Assembly: GCA_037179335.1 (NCBI GenBank)
Contig: JAKZHN010000008.1
Coordinates: 1,054,001-1,118,000, forward strand
DNA length: 64,000 nucleotides
From: Cyclaneusma minus
Lineage: Eukaryota; Ascomycota; Leotiomycetes; Marthamycetales; Marthamycetaceae
Reading direction: 5' to 3'
The translations under genes were made by a program, and so were the position numbers. Shown here in pieces: positions 44,612 through 56,573 of this stretch. The first letter of the stretch is position 1. Each line of letters opens with the position of its first letter. Under the pieces are notes generated by a model. That model had not been told where the DNA came from, ran no database searches, and saw nothing but the letters and a program-made list of their open reading frames with translations.

Positions 44612-46182
44612 ATGGCGGCGACCAGCATGCCGGAGCTTCAGCCCATGAACGACGATATGATCAAAGCCCAGTCACTCGTGAAGACGTCAGCCAAAAGAAC
44701 TCGAGAACTCTTCGCATCAGATTTCGCCGCGCCGCCTCCCCTCCAAAGCTCAAAGAAGCCAAACAACGATGCGAAACCAAGTAACGATGCGCAAAACCCG
44801 ACAGACTCGGCCGACCGAGCAGCTCTCGCAGCACTCCTGCGATCTGAGTACGAGCAAGTCCGCGAACTACCAGCAGCTCTCGCAGCAAAGCAAGCTCAAG
44901 CCATCAGTGCTCGGAAGAAGAAGACGAAGCAGCAACCCGGAGATGAGGAGCAGGCTGAGTCGCGGACGATGAAACTTATTGAAGGAATCGCGTCAACGCC
45001 TGCAAGTCGACCTAGCAATTCGACGGCTTTGACTTTGCGAGGAAACGCTGGTGCGAATGGTCTGCCCCCGAATGCCAATGGACCGACTCCTCAGAACCAC
45101 CAGGACTCGTCGGGTCTCGTACGGAAACAGGCTGTTCAACAAGTCAAACCAGAATGGCATGCGCCGTGGAAACTGATGCGTGTGATCTCTGGCCATCTTG
45201 GCTGGGTGCGCGCTCTAGCAGTCGAGCCGAACAACCAGTGGTTTGCGAGTGGTGCTGGAGACCGGACGATCAAGATCTGGGATTTGGCAACCGGTTCTCT
45301 GCGATTGACTTTGACTGGCCATATCAGCACCGTGCGTGGACTTGCAGTGTCGCCCAGATTGCCATATCTGTTCTCTTGCGGTGAAGACAAGATGGTCAAG
45401 TGTTGGGATCTGGAAACGAACAAGGTCATAAGGCATTATCATGGACATCTGAGTGGCGTGTATACTCTTTCACTGCACCCAACGCTGGATGTTTTGGTTA
45501 CGGGAGGCCGGGATGGTGTGGCAAGAGTGTGGGATATAAGGACTCGAAGCAATATCCACGTTCTGTCCGGCCACAGAGGTACGGTAACAGACGTGAAGTG
45601 CCAAGAAGCCGACCCTCAAGTCATCTCATCTTCGCTCGACAAGACTGTTCGTTTATGGGATCTTGCGGCTGGAAAGACGATGGGTGTTTTGACACACCAC
45701 AAGAAGGGTGTCCGAGCACTGGCTGTCCATCCCAGGGAGTTCACATTTGCCAGTGGCAGCACGGGGAGCATTAAGCAATGGAAGTGTCCCGAGGGCGCTT
45801 TCATGCAGAACTTTGAAGGTCAGAACTCGATCATCAATACTTTGAGCGTCAACGAGGACAATGTGCTGTTCTCCGGAGGCGATAATGGGTCTATGAGCTT
45901 CTGGGACTGGAAGTCTGGTCATAGATACCAGTCTCTGGAAACGACGGCCCAGCCAGGTTCTTTGGACGCAGAGGCCGGTCTTATGAGCTCTACGTTCGAT
46001 CGTACGGGTCTAAGATTGATCTGTGGAGAAGCAGACAAGACCAGTAAGTTGAATCACATCAAGTCTGAAATGGCAGCATTGCTAATATCTCAGCAGTCAA
46101 AGTATGGAAGCAGGATGAGGACGCCACACCCGAGACTCATCCCTTGGAGTGGAAGCCGACCCTGGGCAGGCAGAAGTTTTGA
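44612..46182 (+). CDS. PRP46: pre-mRNA splicing factor PRP46/PLRG1, WD40 protein, 505 aa
   Basis: Two exons: 44612..46043 and 46097..46182. The acceptor is CAGCAG, so a one-codon alternative is possible. The N-terminal 180 residues are hydrophilic. WEWHAPWKL-type VKPEWHAPWKLMRVISGHLG starts the propeller, followed by seven WD units, e.g. GDRTIKIWDLATGSLRLTLTG, EDKMVKCWDLETNKVIRHYHG, RDGVARVWDIRTRSNIHVLSG, LDKTVRLWDLAAGKTMGVLTH and GDNGSMSFWDWKSGHRYQSL. The C-terminus after the splice is IKVWKQDEDATPETHPLEWK, ending in the family-typical THP..W. The protein belongs to the Prp19/NineTeen complex of the spliceosome. It ends 89 bp from the convergent ORC1 gene. Confidence 0.96.
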
Positions 46183-46271
46183 GCACGATCACGGCAGTCA
46201 GAGTTAGAAGTATCGGCTTGCACGTTTTCATTCGGGAAACGGCCCAGCCTAGAGTAATCGATCATTCTCGT

Positions 46272-48629
46272 CTACACAGAGAATCCGAGATCCCTCATAT
46301 CATGATCGTCCTTAAGGGCCAATTTAACGTCCTGTTCACTGATCAAAAGCCGCACTTTACCCGTGCGATCCCCTTTCCGTGCTTCGAGGCCAATAATTCC
46401 CGCATCCACAAGGTCGATGGCCGCAGTACCCATGGACAAAATCCGCGGTGCATCAAGTCGCTGTTTTGATGGTGATCGCCCGCGTGCGGCAATCTCGCCG
46501 CCTCTGGTTAACATAAAATCCACGATACGAGGATTATGCGCCATCTTGGAGATCCGTTTGGCTTCTTCCACGACCTCTCCGAAGATGCTGTCTACAAGAC
46601 CTGATCGGCGCGTTCTGGCCAGTATAGCAGCTATCAACAGTTTGGAGGATAGGGGAAGATACTTCAGACATTGTTGTAGGGGGCTGCTGGTGGCTTCACT
46701 GATGGCACGCTTGATCATCGCGATTGTCACCTTGGCACGGGGCGCTGTGTCTCTGCCTGCATGGCGAGCTTTTTTGACGCTCTTACTCGGCGTAGCAGGA
46801 AAGTCGTTTTGACTTTCTGCTTCGGCAAGCTCCACGGCTCTCCTGCAAATGTCGAGCGCACGGCGGGCGTCTCCACTAACTGCAGCCACTTTGCGGCTTG
46901 CAAATTGGACCGCATCTGCGTCTACGATGCCTCCTGGAACACCTTCCAGGCGGGATTGTATGATCTTCATCAACTGCTCGTGATTGTAGCCTGGGAAGGT
47001 GATGCGTGTCAAACCTGATAATAGATCAGCGAGGTACATAGCTCATAATGAAAAACCAAACTCACCCAGACGACTGCTGATTTTGTTGCTCAAAGTTCGT
47101 TCTGGAAGATCCATCGTATTTGCAACCGCGAGGACAATAAGTCTGCTGTGATTCAAGCCCGGCCAATTAAAAAAATTGTACATGACACTCTGATTCTTCG
47201 TAACCAGCTGGTCGAGCTCGTCCATTAGAACAACACAAGGAATTCTTCTCGGACTCGGATGGCCGAACTCCCGTTCCAAGAGATCCAGTGCATGTGACGG
47301 GCTAACACGATCGCCCTTTAGAGCCTCCCAGAGGAGCGAGTATGACTGGTGCGGATCTGTAACTTTCATGCCGTTAATCTCAACGAATATGAAATCATCC
47401 AGCTCCTCGGCTGCGACTGAGGCGTTTAGTTGTGCTACTACCTCGCGAACGGTAGCTGTCTTGCCGGTCCCTGGAGTTCCGGAAATGTAGATACAGGCCC
47501 CCGAGCCGTCGGATATCGCGGCTTCGAGGTGGGAGTGGACTTCTGCGAATTCTGCTTCTCGGCAGGGAAGTGAGCATGGTACGGCGGCTACGTGGAGGCG
47601 GGAACGGGCGATTTGGAAGGGTGAGGATTGGACGTGGCTTGGTGAGAGGAGTCGTGTTCCAAGGGGAGTGAACTCGAGTGGTTTCTTTATACTGACCCTG
47701 TGGATAGTTAGCACGTGTGATCAGGGGGGATCGCAAATGGGATACGTACCTCTTGTTACTAGGAGTCAGAAGCTTTGATGGTGTACGCTGCTTTGACGGT
47801 GTTGTCCGCTGCTTCCTGGGTGTCGAAGTCGCTGAGGTCTTGCGTCTTTTCCTGGGCGTTTCTAGCAGGGCCTCCGGATCGTCTTCAGGTTCTACAAAGT
47901 CATCGTCACCAGGCTCTGAGAAATCATCGTCTTCATCCCGGGGTCGCTTGGTTTTCTTTCCCGGCTTTCGTGTCTGCTTTGTCTCTGCTCTCACAAGGTT
48001 GACCAGAACCTGAATATCCTCTTCAGTTCCCTGGTATATGTCTTCCCACTTGAATTCATCCGTGTAAGAGGCAGTACGAGTATTGCAACCCCTTCGACAC
48101 ACAAATGTCTTCCCGTGGTATTTCGAGCTCCGTGGAATCTTTCCAGATGGGTATTTCGCGCGGAACGTCTCGGGTGACATGACATATGCCTTCCCATTTA
48201 TCGAAGCCAGCGGATTGAAATCCCACGAGGGAGTAATGTAAAGCTCATTCTAGATCTCCCCATCAGCATTGCCCTTCCTCACAAAATGGATTATCATCCT
48301 CATACCGGCATGAAATCCGTCCGCTTCTTCAGCTTATTCCGAATCTCCTTTTCCGTAGAGAACCACATAAAATGCGCCATCTTCTCCTCTTCACCTTCTA
48401 AGAATTCGCAGATGATGCCGACCCAGGCTTCATGGTTGGCCTCTGCTTTGAGCAACACGCAGTCGCCGATTTTGCACGAGAAGTCGCCCATCTTTGCGCC
48501 GATGATTCGGGAGTCCGACGAGTTGGTCGAGTAGACCCATTCCCAGGGGTGGTCATCTTCTCCTAGCTCGGAGTCGGAGTCCTCGCGGGTGACGCCGCCG
48601 CTGGTACGCTGTTGGGATCGTGGTCGCAT
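46272..48629 (-). CDS. ORC1: origin recognition complex subunit 1, 732 aa
   Basis: Four exons: 48629..48306, 48249..47750, 47697..47066 and 47014..46272. The N-terminal BAH domain is visible (IGAKMGDFSCKIGDCVLLKA ... HEAWVGIICEFLEGEEEKMA ... CRRGCNTRTASYTDEF). A basic, Ser/Thr/Pro-rich disordered linker with KRPRDED and TPRKRRK motifs follows, a probable NLS and CDK-target region. The AAA+ domain has Walker A SGTPGTGKTATV, Walker B VLMDELDQL, sensor-1-like ANTMDLPERTL and the SRLGLTRITFPGY continuation. The winged-helix C-terminus (RRGGEIAARG-like, DAGIIGLEARKGDRTGKVRLL) completes ORC1. It binds and licenses replication origins with ATP. Confidence 0.95.
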
Positions 48630-50157
48630 GGCTGGAAGTCGAGTCTAAGGAATTGAGATTGGAGGGTCACGGCTACTTGATCAAGACTCGAGTAGGCGGG
48701 TGGACTCGGTTCGACGATGCACGTGGGTTTGTCTTTGATTGTCGTACGTCTGCAGTTCGTCATTCGATTCGATTCGATTCGGGTCTTGGATGATTGATGT
48801 CGAGCTCAAGTCGCGACTTCTCTGTCAGTCGTAGCACGAAAGCACGTGCCCTCGCGTATCTTAAGCCGTAAATAGGTAAACGTTGCCGATCTCTGCGACT
48901 TCCGCCCCAAGGAAAACCTCCCCACGTTATTGTCACATGTCCATTGTCGACGTAATACATGAACCAAACCTGTGAGAAGCTGATATGGGGTTAGTGTGCC
49001 CCTATCATCCATGGCGCTTAGTCTACAGCAGTCACATCGATCTCCGTTTGTCGTCGACTCGTCTTGCACTTCAGCACCAGTTAGATTCTGCTATACGGCG
49101 ACAGAAACAAAGTCTGCTACTCTACTAAACGAAGTTAATGGCAGAGCGGCACGCAGGCATTTTTCGGCCTCCTATAAGCTCTGATTAGTAGTAGAGTGTT
49201 CTTCCGTACTGCCATCTTTTCTCTGCTTGTTATTGGCTGTTGTTACATGTAACTTGTTTCAAGTTAGTTCTAAGTAAGAGCTGACACAATGACATTTGCT
49301 TCTTCAAAAGTCTTTCTATTGCTTTCATAAGCATTGCAGTCCAGACTTTCAGGCCATTTTCCATAGTGTGCACGCCGCTGTTAATATCACGACTATGATC
49401 GCCCTTTCCTTAAAAGAACAATGTTCCCATGTGTCCAGGAGGCTCCATATGAATTATACTGGGGTTCCTTCGTTAGTAGTAGCTGAGACATAGTGTTCAA
49501 AATGCAGACACCCAGCTGCACTTTCCCAATGCAGTAGCATTAGTAGTGGCAGGAGCAAACGACGCAATCATAACCGGAGTGGAACAGCTTCATTGAGATC
49601 TCACCCACTTGCCAACCTGCTTGTCCCCTCGCCCGGAATTAGGACATGATATTGTCAACTCTCTTCAATCTGCTTATACACTCGCCCGGATTCAGGGGCG
49701 CGAGACTGGAGTCTCGGCGTGGGCATAAGTACAGGCTCCTCCTCCCAAATCCCACTTCCTCCTCTTCCTTCCTCCAACCCCCACAGTCTTTTCGGAAACA
49801 TCCTCCAACTACTACACTCTTTTGCAAAACCCTCCTCCACCAACGCCCCCCAACTACCCACATTCACTTTCGCGTTCAACACTTGCGCTGCGCAACCTCG
49901 CAGCCTGTCTCTCGCTTAATACTTGCAAAAGTAAGCCTCCTAGCCCGACACCAGCCAATCTCGGATATAACTTCTTCCAGCTTTCGCAGCTGCAAGATTA
50001 TGCCTTACCAGGCGTCGCTTAAGCGGCTATTTTCGCCTCCTTGGCATTTTGCAACTGTCTAACTGGAAGACAGGCTCGGCATCTCAAGTGCAAAGTCGGA
50101 GTGCCCTCCTGACAACTCGACCATCGTGCTTCGTGCTTCGTGCTTCAATTTGTCATC
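48630..50157. other. intergenic between ORC1 and the 611-aa gene
   Basis: Short repeats of ATTCG (48760..48780) lie upstream of ORC1. CT-rich tracts at 49735..49870 form a chance frame on both strands. The leader of the downstream gene has a triplicated TCGTGCTTCG-type stretch (50123..50145). No gene was recognised in about 1.5 kb. Confidence 0.4.
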
Positions 50158-52200
50158 ATGCCTCGACCGTGAGTGGCCCCCAATTCTTCACAATGCTATG
50201 CCCCGAAGCTAAAATCGTGCCAGGTCTGCAGCTCCGAGCACCGGTGGAGCTTCGAGGCCTCGATACGAAAGAGCACCACGTCGAGGAGGAGAACACAAGG
50301 GTCCGAACCAAGAGCGTCGAGGAGATTACAAGGGCCCCACCCAAGAGCGTCGAGAATACAAGGGTCCCAACAGAGACGGCGTTCTTCCACCCAGGGAGCG
50401 ATGGGCCAAGGACAACACCAAGACGTTCAGAGTCCGCGATGCAGCCAAGGAAAAGGAAGAAGAGGAAGCTCACAAGGCAAAGTACCAAGGAAACCCCGAC
50501 GAAGACGAGAATGAACTGTTCACGGTATGTGATGTGTTGAATTTGAGTCTTGATCCTCTGCTAATGTTTACAGCTCGTGTACCTCTGGCCAGAGGCATCT
50601 TCTCCCTCTGATATGTTCGGCGGCCCAGACCTCAAGAAGCTCAACGGAATCAGGGCGAAATACTATGTCTACATCAGGGAGTTCCATGGCTACCTTGAGA
50701 TCAAGACTGCCCATGGCGAGCACGTTCTGAAGCTTGCCCTCCTCGAAGTCCGAACTGAGGTCAGGGACATCAAGGCGCAGACGACTGGCGCAAAGCCCCT
50801 GCACCTAGCTTACCCACCACTTGCCAAGTGGATGAGCTCCGGTTTTGTCACGCCTATGATCAGAATTCCGATGCCCGGTCAACAGCCGGGACAGCCGTCG
50901 ATTTTGCCCCTTGTTCCTGCCCCCGCTGGAACGTACCAACGAGCTCTTAGTCAAGGACCCAAGCCTATCATCGATTGCATCACAGTCTCAGGTTCGCGCC
51001 TGGACAAGGACCAAGCCGCCGCGTGGAAGGAGAAGCGAAAGAGGCTGCAAAGCTTGAACGAGAAGAGCTTGATCGGTTATCTCAAGACCAACATGAACCC
51101 CCTCCGTGTCTTGAAAAGGAGCCTGTTCATGCGCGTCCATTTCGGAAAGCTCTCCCTTGTGAAGTACAAGCTTGACATCCTGCAATGCCAGTACACCTTC
51201 GATGATTTCTTTCAGATGATGGGCAAGGGAAAGGTGCTCAGCACTTTGAGGAAAAGGTTAGCAACGCCATCCTAGACATTACTGATTTATTGCTGACTTT
51301 GCAAAGCATGGGTAACTTGACGAGGGCCAAAGAATTCAAGCAAGCCATCGAGTTGGCCCCAGCTCCTCCGTACGATCCCAACGGAGTGCCCCCAACAACT
51401 TGTACGTTCTCTCCCACCGACAACTACATCAGTGACCTTAGGGCCGTGCAACCTGTCCACTCTATTGTTGTCAGTTTCACCAATCCGTCCGACGGCCCCC
51501 ACCGTCTTGAGGTTGTCGTGGACGATCTAGGTCAGGGTCAGCGTCGAGGCCAAGTTCATGACTTTCAGCCCGGTACATCGAGGCTCCACAAGGAGGACGA
51601 GCTTAAGTATGTTGCCATCAATATGATGGGAACTACCACGTAAGGCACTCAGTATATTGCTCCTTTGGACCCAAGACTAATTGGACGCACAGAACTCGAC
51701 CTGACTGGTGCCTTTCTGTGGGAGCTCACGACGAGGTTGATATGCCCGAGCATATGTTTGGCACGGTTTCTATCATGAAACTGAAGCAGAGGAGTGATGA
51801 TGAGCTGTTGGTCTACCCTGTGCCGAACATCAAGCCTATCATTCGCAGCAACATCACCGAGGTCAGCGTGCGTAGCATGTATTCGTACGACTGCGAGCTC
51901 AATGGCGAGACGTACAGGGTCGAACTCACCGTCGTTCGTACATGGAAAGGTGCTCCCCAATACGCGATCCCGTACTCAGCACGCGAACCTGATGTCACTT
52001 GTGAGGTCCAGTTCTACAATCCTCACTGGGACGAGAGCTTGGACCCGAGGGTATTCGACCAAGCGCGCAGCTGGGATCCGGAGCTCAGAAGGGTTTTCTC
52101 GCAAAGAAAGGATCCCGATCTCGAAGGCGCCTCCAAGTTCCTCAAGAGCTTGGGACGCTTCCAGTTGTTCTTGCATCATGTCTACGACCCATTGTCGTGA
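50158..52200 (+). CDS. uncharacterised fungal protein, 611 aa
   Basis: Five exons: 50158..50168 (11 nt), 50224..50524, 50574..51256, 51307..51639 and 51693..52200. All joins are canonical and in frame. The N-terminus is Arg/Gly-rich with repeats of the type GPNQERRGDYKGPTQERREY, followed by a Glu/Lys helix (DAAKEKEEEEAHKAKYQG). A conserved-looking core begins ELFTLVYLWPEASSPSDMFG and includes KYYVYIREFHGYLEIKTAHG, FGKLSLVKYKLDILQCQYTF, TFSPTDNYISDLRAVQPVHS and SYDCELNGETYRVELTVVRT, ending FKSLGRFQLFLHHVY-like. The arrangement of beta-rich segments is reminiscent of widespread fungal proteins of unknown function, but I cannot name the family with certainty. The RGG-like N-terminus suggests RNA contact, which is inference only. 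Confidence 0.8.
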
Positions 52201-52585
52201 CGCACACTCGGCAGACAACCCTTGTGAAGGCAACGTTCGGAGCGATTGGGCTTTCAGCAACAACCACAGTCCTTTCCATTGAATCGCGTTCCTCGATCGC
52301 CTGCTAATATTCGGTGTCTATCTTCGGTAGCGACCATTGGACAGCCTTCGTCTGAGAATCTCCTTGAGTCAGGATTTCATGTACACTAATTTCCAGAGAC
52401 CAATTTGTTGGCTGGTGTTGATATTCTTCTCTACCTCCCAGGATCTTGCTTCTTTCCTTGGGACTCGTCTCGAGTTTCGTGGCATGGGGCGTGGGGATGG
52501 TAATAACACAGAGGATCTCGCAACAATGGCTTGCACACCACTTCCATAGAACACAAATTTCAATGGAAAAAGAATTCGTCTCTCA
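52201..52585. other. convergent spacer
   Basis: 3' flanks of the 611-aa gene and prefoldin 5 gene; nothing else is seen. Confidence 0.45.
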
Positions 52586-53286
52586 TTATTGTGCTGTTTG
52601 TGCATTGTTGTTGCTAATGACCTTCTGCCTTAGCACTGTTCCACCTGTATTAGCAAAATCCTCGTTTCGTGCTCGGCTATCGTAAAATTGTAGAACGTCA
52701 TACCATCCTCCACAACGCGCAGGTTGTTCGACTTCCCCTGCACTATGCTCTCCAAATCCTTCAAGTTCGAGCCAATCGCCTCAACCTTGTCGGTGTAGAA
52801 CTTGACCGCATCCTTGGTGCTCTTGTCCACATAAAAACCCGTTCCCACATCCACCATCACATTCTTCGTATCTGCCAGCGTGCCGGGGACATAGAGAGAT
52901 GTCGTAAGTGGTACGAGGATTTGCTTTCCTATATTCATGAGAATCCATGTATGAGCTTCACGTTTCAGCTGCGACTTGGGAGAAAGAAGTGTTTTCGTTT
53001 CGGTCAATTAAGAATGTATTCGAACCTTCGGTTTTCGAGCTAACGCCGGCATTGATGGAGTTGATGCATTCGCGGAACTTGGCTTGGGCGGCGCGCAGCT
53101 GGGTGAAGGAGCTGGTGAGGTGTTCAAGTTCGTCGTCGAGTTGTTTCTTGACTTGGCTTAGTTGGGGGGTGGTGAGGCTTGCGAGGTCGACTGTGGTGTT
53201 TGTTAGTGAGATGGGAGGCAATGATGGGGCGGTTCGGTGGGGGATGGGAGATGGGACGGACCGGTTTGTCCTTTGGGGGAGGCCAT
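52586..53286 (-). CDS. GIM5: prefoldin subunit 5, 157 aa
   Basis: Four exons: 53286..53262, 53190..53026, 52928..52704 and 52644..52586. Joining gives MASPKGQT-VDLASLTTPQLSQVKKQL, the usual start, then the first coiled coil (FTQLRAAQAKFRECINSINAG). The beta-hairpin region follows (ILVPLTTSLYVPGTLADTK, VMVDVGTGFYVDKST), then the second coiled coil (AVKFYTDKVEAIGSNLKDLES) and the terminal VVEDGGTVLRQKV. The last intron (52703..52645) is needed to regain VLRQKV; without splicing the frame runs on to a different C-terminus. The donors GTCCGT and GTTCGA of introns 1 and 2 are weak. The protein is the alpha-class subunit of the hexameric chaperone that delivers actin and tubulin to CCT. Confidence 0.93.
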
Positions 53287-53905
53287 GTTTGCTCTTTGGA
53301 GGAGAGGAGGAGAAGGGATTATTGTGGTGTTGTGCGGTGGTTGATGTCGATTGAGGTTGGAGCAAGATTATTTCAGCCTTGTGGTGAGATGTGAGCTGGG
53401 GGTGTGGATGTAGTGCTTGACCCCGCTATCGCTTATCAGTTCCTGATCGCCGGCTTTCTCTCTTAAGAACGTGCTTCGACTCTGAACTCTCCAAACACTC
53501 ACGACAACCCAAGGTTCCAAAAGCTGCGGGAAACTAATTTTCCTACTGTCGTTCTCTCAAATGACTCGGAAAAAGAGCGGGAGGAGGATCTATCCATAGG
53601 CCATGAACTATGGGACTAAGAAGACCGCAGCCTGCCTCATTTCTGAAAGGCTGGTACCGAGCCGCCAGCTTCACACAGTCAGGTAGGATCTTTTAAGGTA
53701 GGAACGTTCCCATGAGCATTTCAAAGTTCGTGTTTCGTCTCTTTACACTTCGTTTCTCCAAAGATTCCGTTCCTCCAAAGCCTCCATCTCTCAAAATTCT
53801 TGTCCCTCCAAGATCATCTCTACAGATCTCGTCCTGCTCTCTCCAACTCTCTCCAACTCCAAAGAACTCGTCCCTCCCAGCCACCATCCGCTCACATATT
53901 CGCAA
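53287..53905. promoter_or_regulatory. divergent promoter region
   Basis: About 620 bp separate prefoldin 5 from the rightward gene with the in-frame TAG. A pyrimidine-rich leader with CTCTCCAACT repeats (53835..53860) precedes the ATG at 53906. No other feature. Confidence 0.4.
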
Positions 53906-54754
53906 ATGGGTTCCGCTTCCAAGGCTGCCCGTGGGGGCAAGAAGGCCGCCGAAGTCAAGGCTCCCAAGAAGAACGTCGCCCCGAAATCCAAAGGCGGCCC
54001 CTAGCATTCCCCCATCGACGTGTCTGGCGCTTCTCCTGCGGCCGACCCTGTCGACAATACGGCATGCAGAATGATCGACAAGAACGAAGATGGTGATATT
54101 CTGATCGATACTGGCGAGGATCACTTTGTCACTTTCACAAAGGAATATCTTCTCGGTAAGAAAGAGCCCCAACCCTTCTATTCTTATTCAGACTAACATA
54201 TCTTAGAATGGATCGCCGATCAAGTCCAGACCGGAAAACCTCTTACCTACGTCATTGCTCAGTCTTACGCCTCAGGAGCCCTCGAAGAAGTCCAGATTTC
54301 TGCAGATATCTGGTGTTCTCCAATACAAGGCCCGGATAAAGCGGACTTCCTTCCGTTCTGGGACGAATACACGAAAATCAGAGCCTCTCGCAAAGCTACT
54401 ATAGCAGAGCTCGTCAAACGGGTCCCAGGCTTCACGCAATCGTGTCAGAACTTCATCCGTGACCTTCGAAATGTGAAGAACGACAGGAAGTGTCTTACAC
54501 GACTGGAGAATACTGGCCACGGTTTCTTTATCGGACAGCCCTATTTTGACGACAAGACTCGAGACATTATTTTGGACCTCCCTACCCGGAAGAATGGGGT
54601 CTTGCTTGATGATTTGCACAGGTTGGCCGAGAAAAGATCTGGGGGAGGAGAGGTGTGTGCTGCTCATGACTTGTCGCCGATGTATGAGTCTGTGCTTGGT
54701 ATTCGGTGGGATAAGGCCCAGGGCAAAAGTATTGTTTTACATGAGCAGATGTGA
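53906..54754 (+). pseudogene. unknown two-exon gene with in-frame TAG at codon 33
   Basis: Exon 53906..54155 and exon 54207..54754 (donor GTAAGA, branch ACTAAC, acceptor TAG) join in frame. The joint frame runs from MGSASKAARGGKKAAEV to HEQM, 265 sense codons interrupted only by TAG at 54003..54005, followed by CAT. Sequence before the stop is Lys/Ala-rich, like a basic tail. After it lies a coherent protein-like stretch (MIDKNEDGDILIDTGEDHFV ... LEWIADQVQTGKPLTYVIAQ ... RLENTGHGFFIGQPYFDDKT). Options are a nonsense mutation, translation from the internal ATG at about 54071, or a short 51-nt intron ending at the TAG (its donor GTCAAG and branch are poor). I recognise no family. Confidence 0.5.
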
Positions 54755-55489
54755 AGAGGGATATCCGGCTTATGGCTGGAAACTGGCGGAGAAGGAGCAG
54801 CAAGATCTTTCAACAGCAGGTATTCGTTCTTTTACAGCATTATTTGTTCATCGTCTGTCTTGCGGCTGAAAGAAGACAATCTAGGTTGGCTTCTGAAAGG
54901 TAAGATATCATAGACAGAAGCAAACCAACCCACCATGTATCAAATCCCTAGACTTCCATGCTTTTCACTCCCGGAGATACCGGGCCAGCTAGGATACGCC
55001 GGCTTCCATACAACTTTCCATATAGGTGTGTTTTATATAACAAGGGACCAGCCTTCGGAAGCGGGGAACAAGGTGTGAGTGTTTGTTTTTGAAAGCTTTT
55101 TCTAACACCGTCGGTCTCTGATCTTTCTGCCAATCCAGATCTGATCTTGCTGTCAATCCTTGATCTTGCTGTCGCTTCCTCATCTTGCTGTCAATCTCTA
55201 AGCCTCCGTCCGATACCACCATCTCCGACCTTCTCCTTCCGTTTCCGCAGTCCGCACCATCCGCGGTCCCTATACGGGTCACCGTATCCAGGTAAAGAGA
55301 AAAACTTGTTCCTGTATTTGGAGCCTTTGTTAGGTGAGTAGTTCTCTGTTGTCTGGACTGTCAGCCCTTCCTACCACGCAAATTATGTGGTTTAATGCTT
55401 GTGCTCGTAATCTTTTTTTGGCTCTTTCATATTGCTCACAAACCCGCGGGACCTTTGGGTCGACTTTATAAAAGCTCATCCACCTTTTC

Positions 55490-55775
55490 CCAGCCTTACC
55501 TTCTAACTTCACATCCCTCCAGCTTCTTCGCCCTTCCCAGCTTCACACTTTCCAGTTTCGGGTTTTTCGACTTCACGCTCGCGTTTTCTTATCCAGCTTC
55601 ATATTTGCCCAAGATGACATTTCTCAGCTTGACACATTGCCCAGCTTCACACTCGCGCTTCACATTTCCCAGATTCACAATTCTCCAACTTCACATTTCA
55701 TTTCCCAAATTCACATTTCCCAGCTTTATACTCCCGTTTCATATACATTTCTCAGCTTCACATTTCAAATGAGAT
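55490..55775. repeat. degenerate 15-20-bp tandem repeat
   Basis: Units around CCCAGCTTCACATTT recur about 15 times with spacers of 15-22 bp, including CCAGATTCACAATT and CCAAATTCACATTTC variants. The stretch is pyrimidine-rich on the plus strand and codes for nothing recognisable. Confidence 0.65.
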
Positions 55776-56467
55776 TCAAAGCTCAGATAAGGTAGTTGTG
55801 ATGAAATGAACACAGCCATCTCTATGGCGAACTCCTTCTGTCGGGCAATATTGTTTATTTCGCAATCATTCTGCTTGCCACTGATGCTCTGCTGTGATGC
55901 AAGTCATGGATTCCTGTTAGATCGAGCGATCTGTTTATTCCTGGTCGTGTTTTGATGCTGTCACACGCAAAGAAATATCCGTTATTTCAGAATCGCAAGT
56001 CGTTACTCTGTGCACGCACAGAACAAATACGGACTTTTCAGCACGTTCCGCGTTTGTACGCCGCGTATAGCGCTGTCTCTCGACCTGCCTTCCACGGCTT
56101 GGTTTCTCTCTCTCTCGTCGGAACAAACATCTGCCAGCCCTCAATTTTGACCCAAAGTTGCGATTCCACGCTGAATTTCAATCCAGTCTCGCCAGTCAAG
56201 CAATTCGGTCAAGGTTTTGTTGTCGCACGTCGCATCAATAGAAGTTCCCCAAATGAGGGTCAGAATTTTGTCTTGTCGCTTGTGCTGAGGTTCTGTTGCG
56301 GTGTAAACGCGCGTGAATTGCAATTCCCGGTCGCGTACCACGGAATCCCAAGGCGTGAGTTTTAAACCGGCCTGCATCGTACGTGTAATTATATTCAAAA
56401 ACCATACTCAAAATCCCTATTTACCGTATACATTCCCGCTACCAGTTTTGTTCTTTCTTCCGAGGCC

Positions 56468-56573
56468 CTTGATCAATCCGGCGACGTGCAACAAAGTTCT
56501 GCCGGTTTGTTGCACGTCGATCAAGCTAGGCAGATTCGAGGAACCTCAATCCCGACGTTGAGGTCCTCGACTC
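56468..56573. repeat. two adjacent long inverted repeats (hairpins)
   Basis: CGACGTGCAACAAA (56482..56495) and TTTGTTGCACGTCG (56506..56519) are perfect complements around a 10-nt loop. Outer CTTGATC/GATCAAG arms extend the stem past a 7-nt bulge. Immediately downstream TCGAGGAACCTCAA (56537..) pairs with TTGAGGTCCTCGA with one bulge. A diverged direct copy of the first arm (CGAGGCCCTGG ... CGACATGCGACAAAGC) follows at 56618..56655. Confidence 0.75.
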
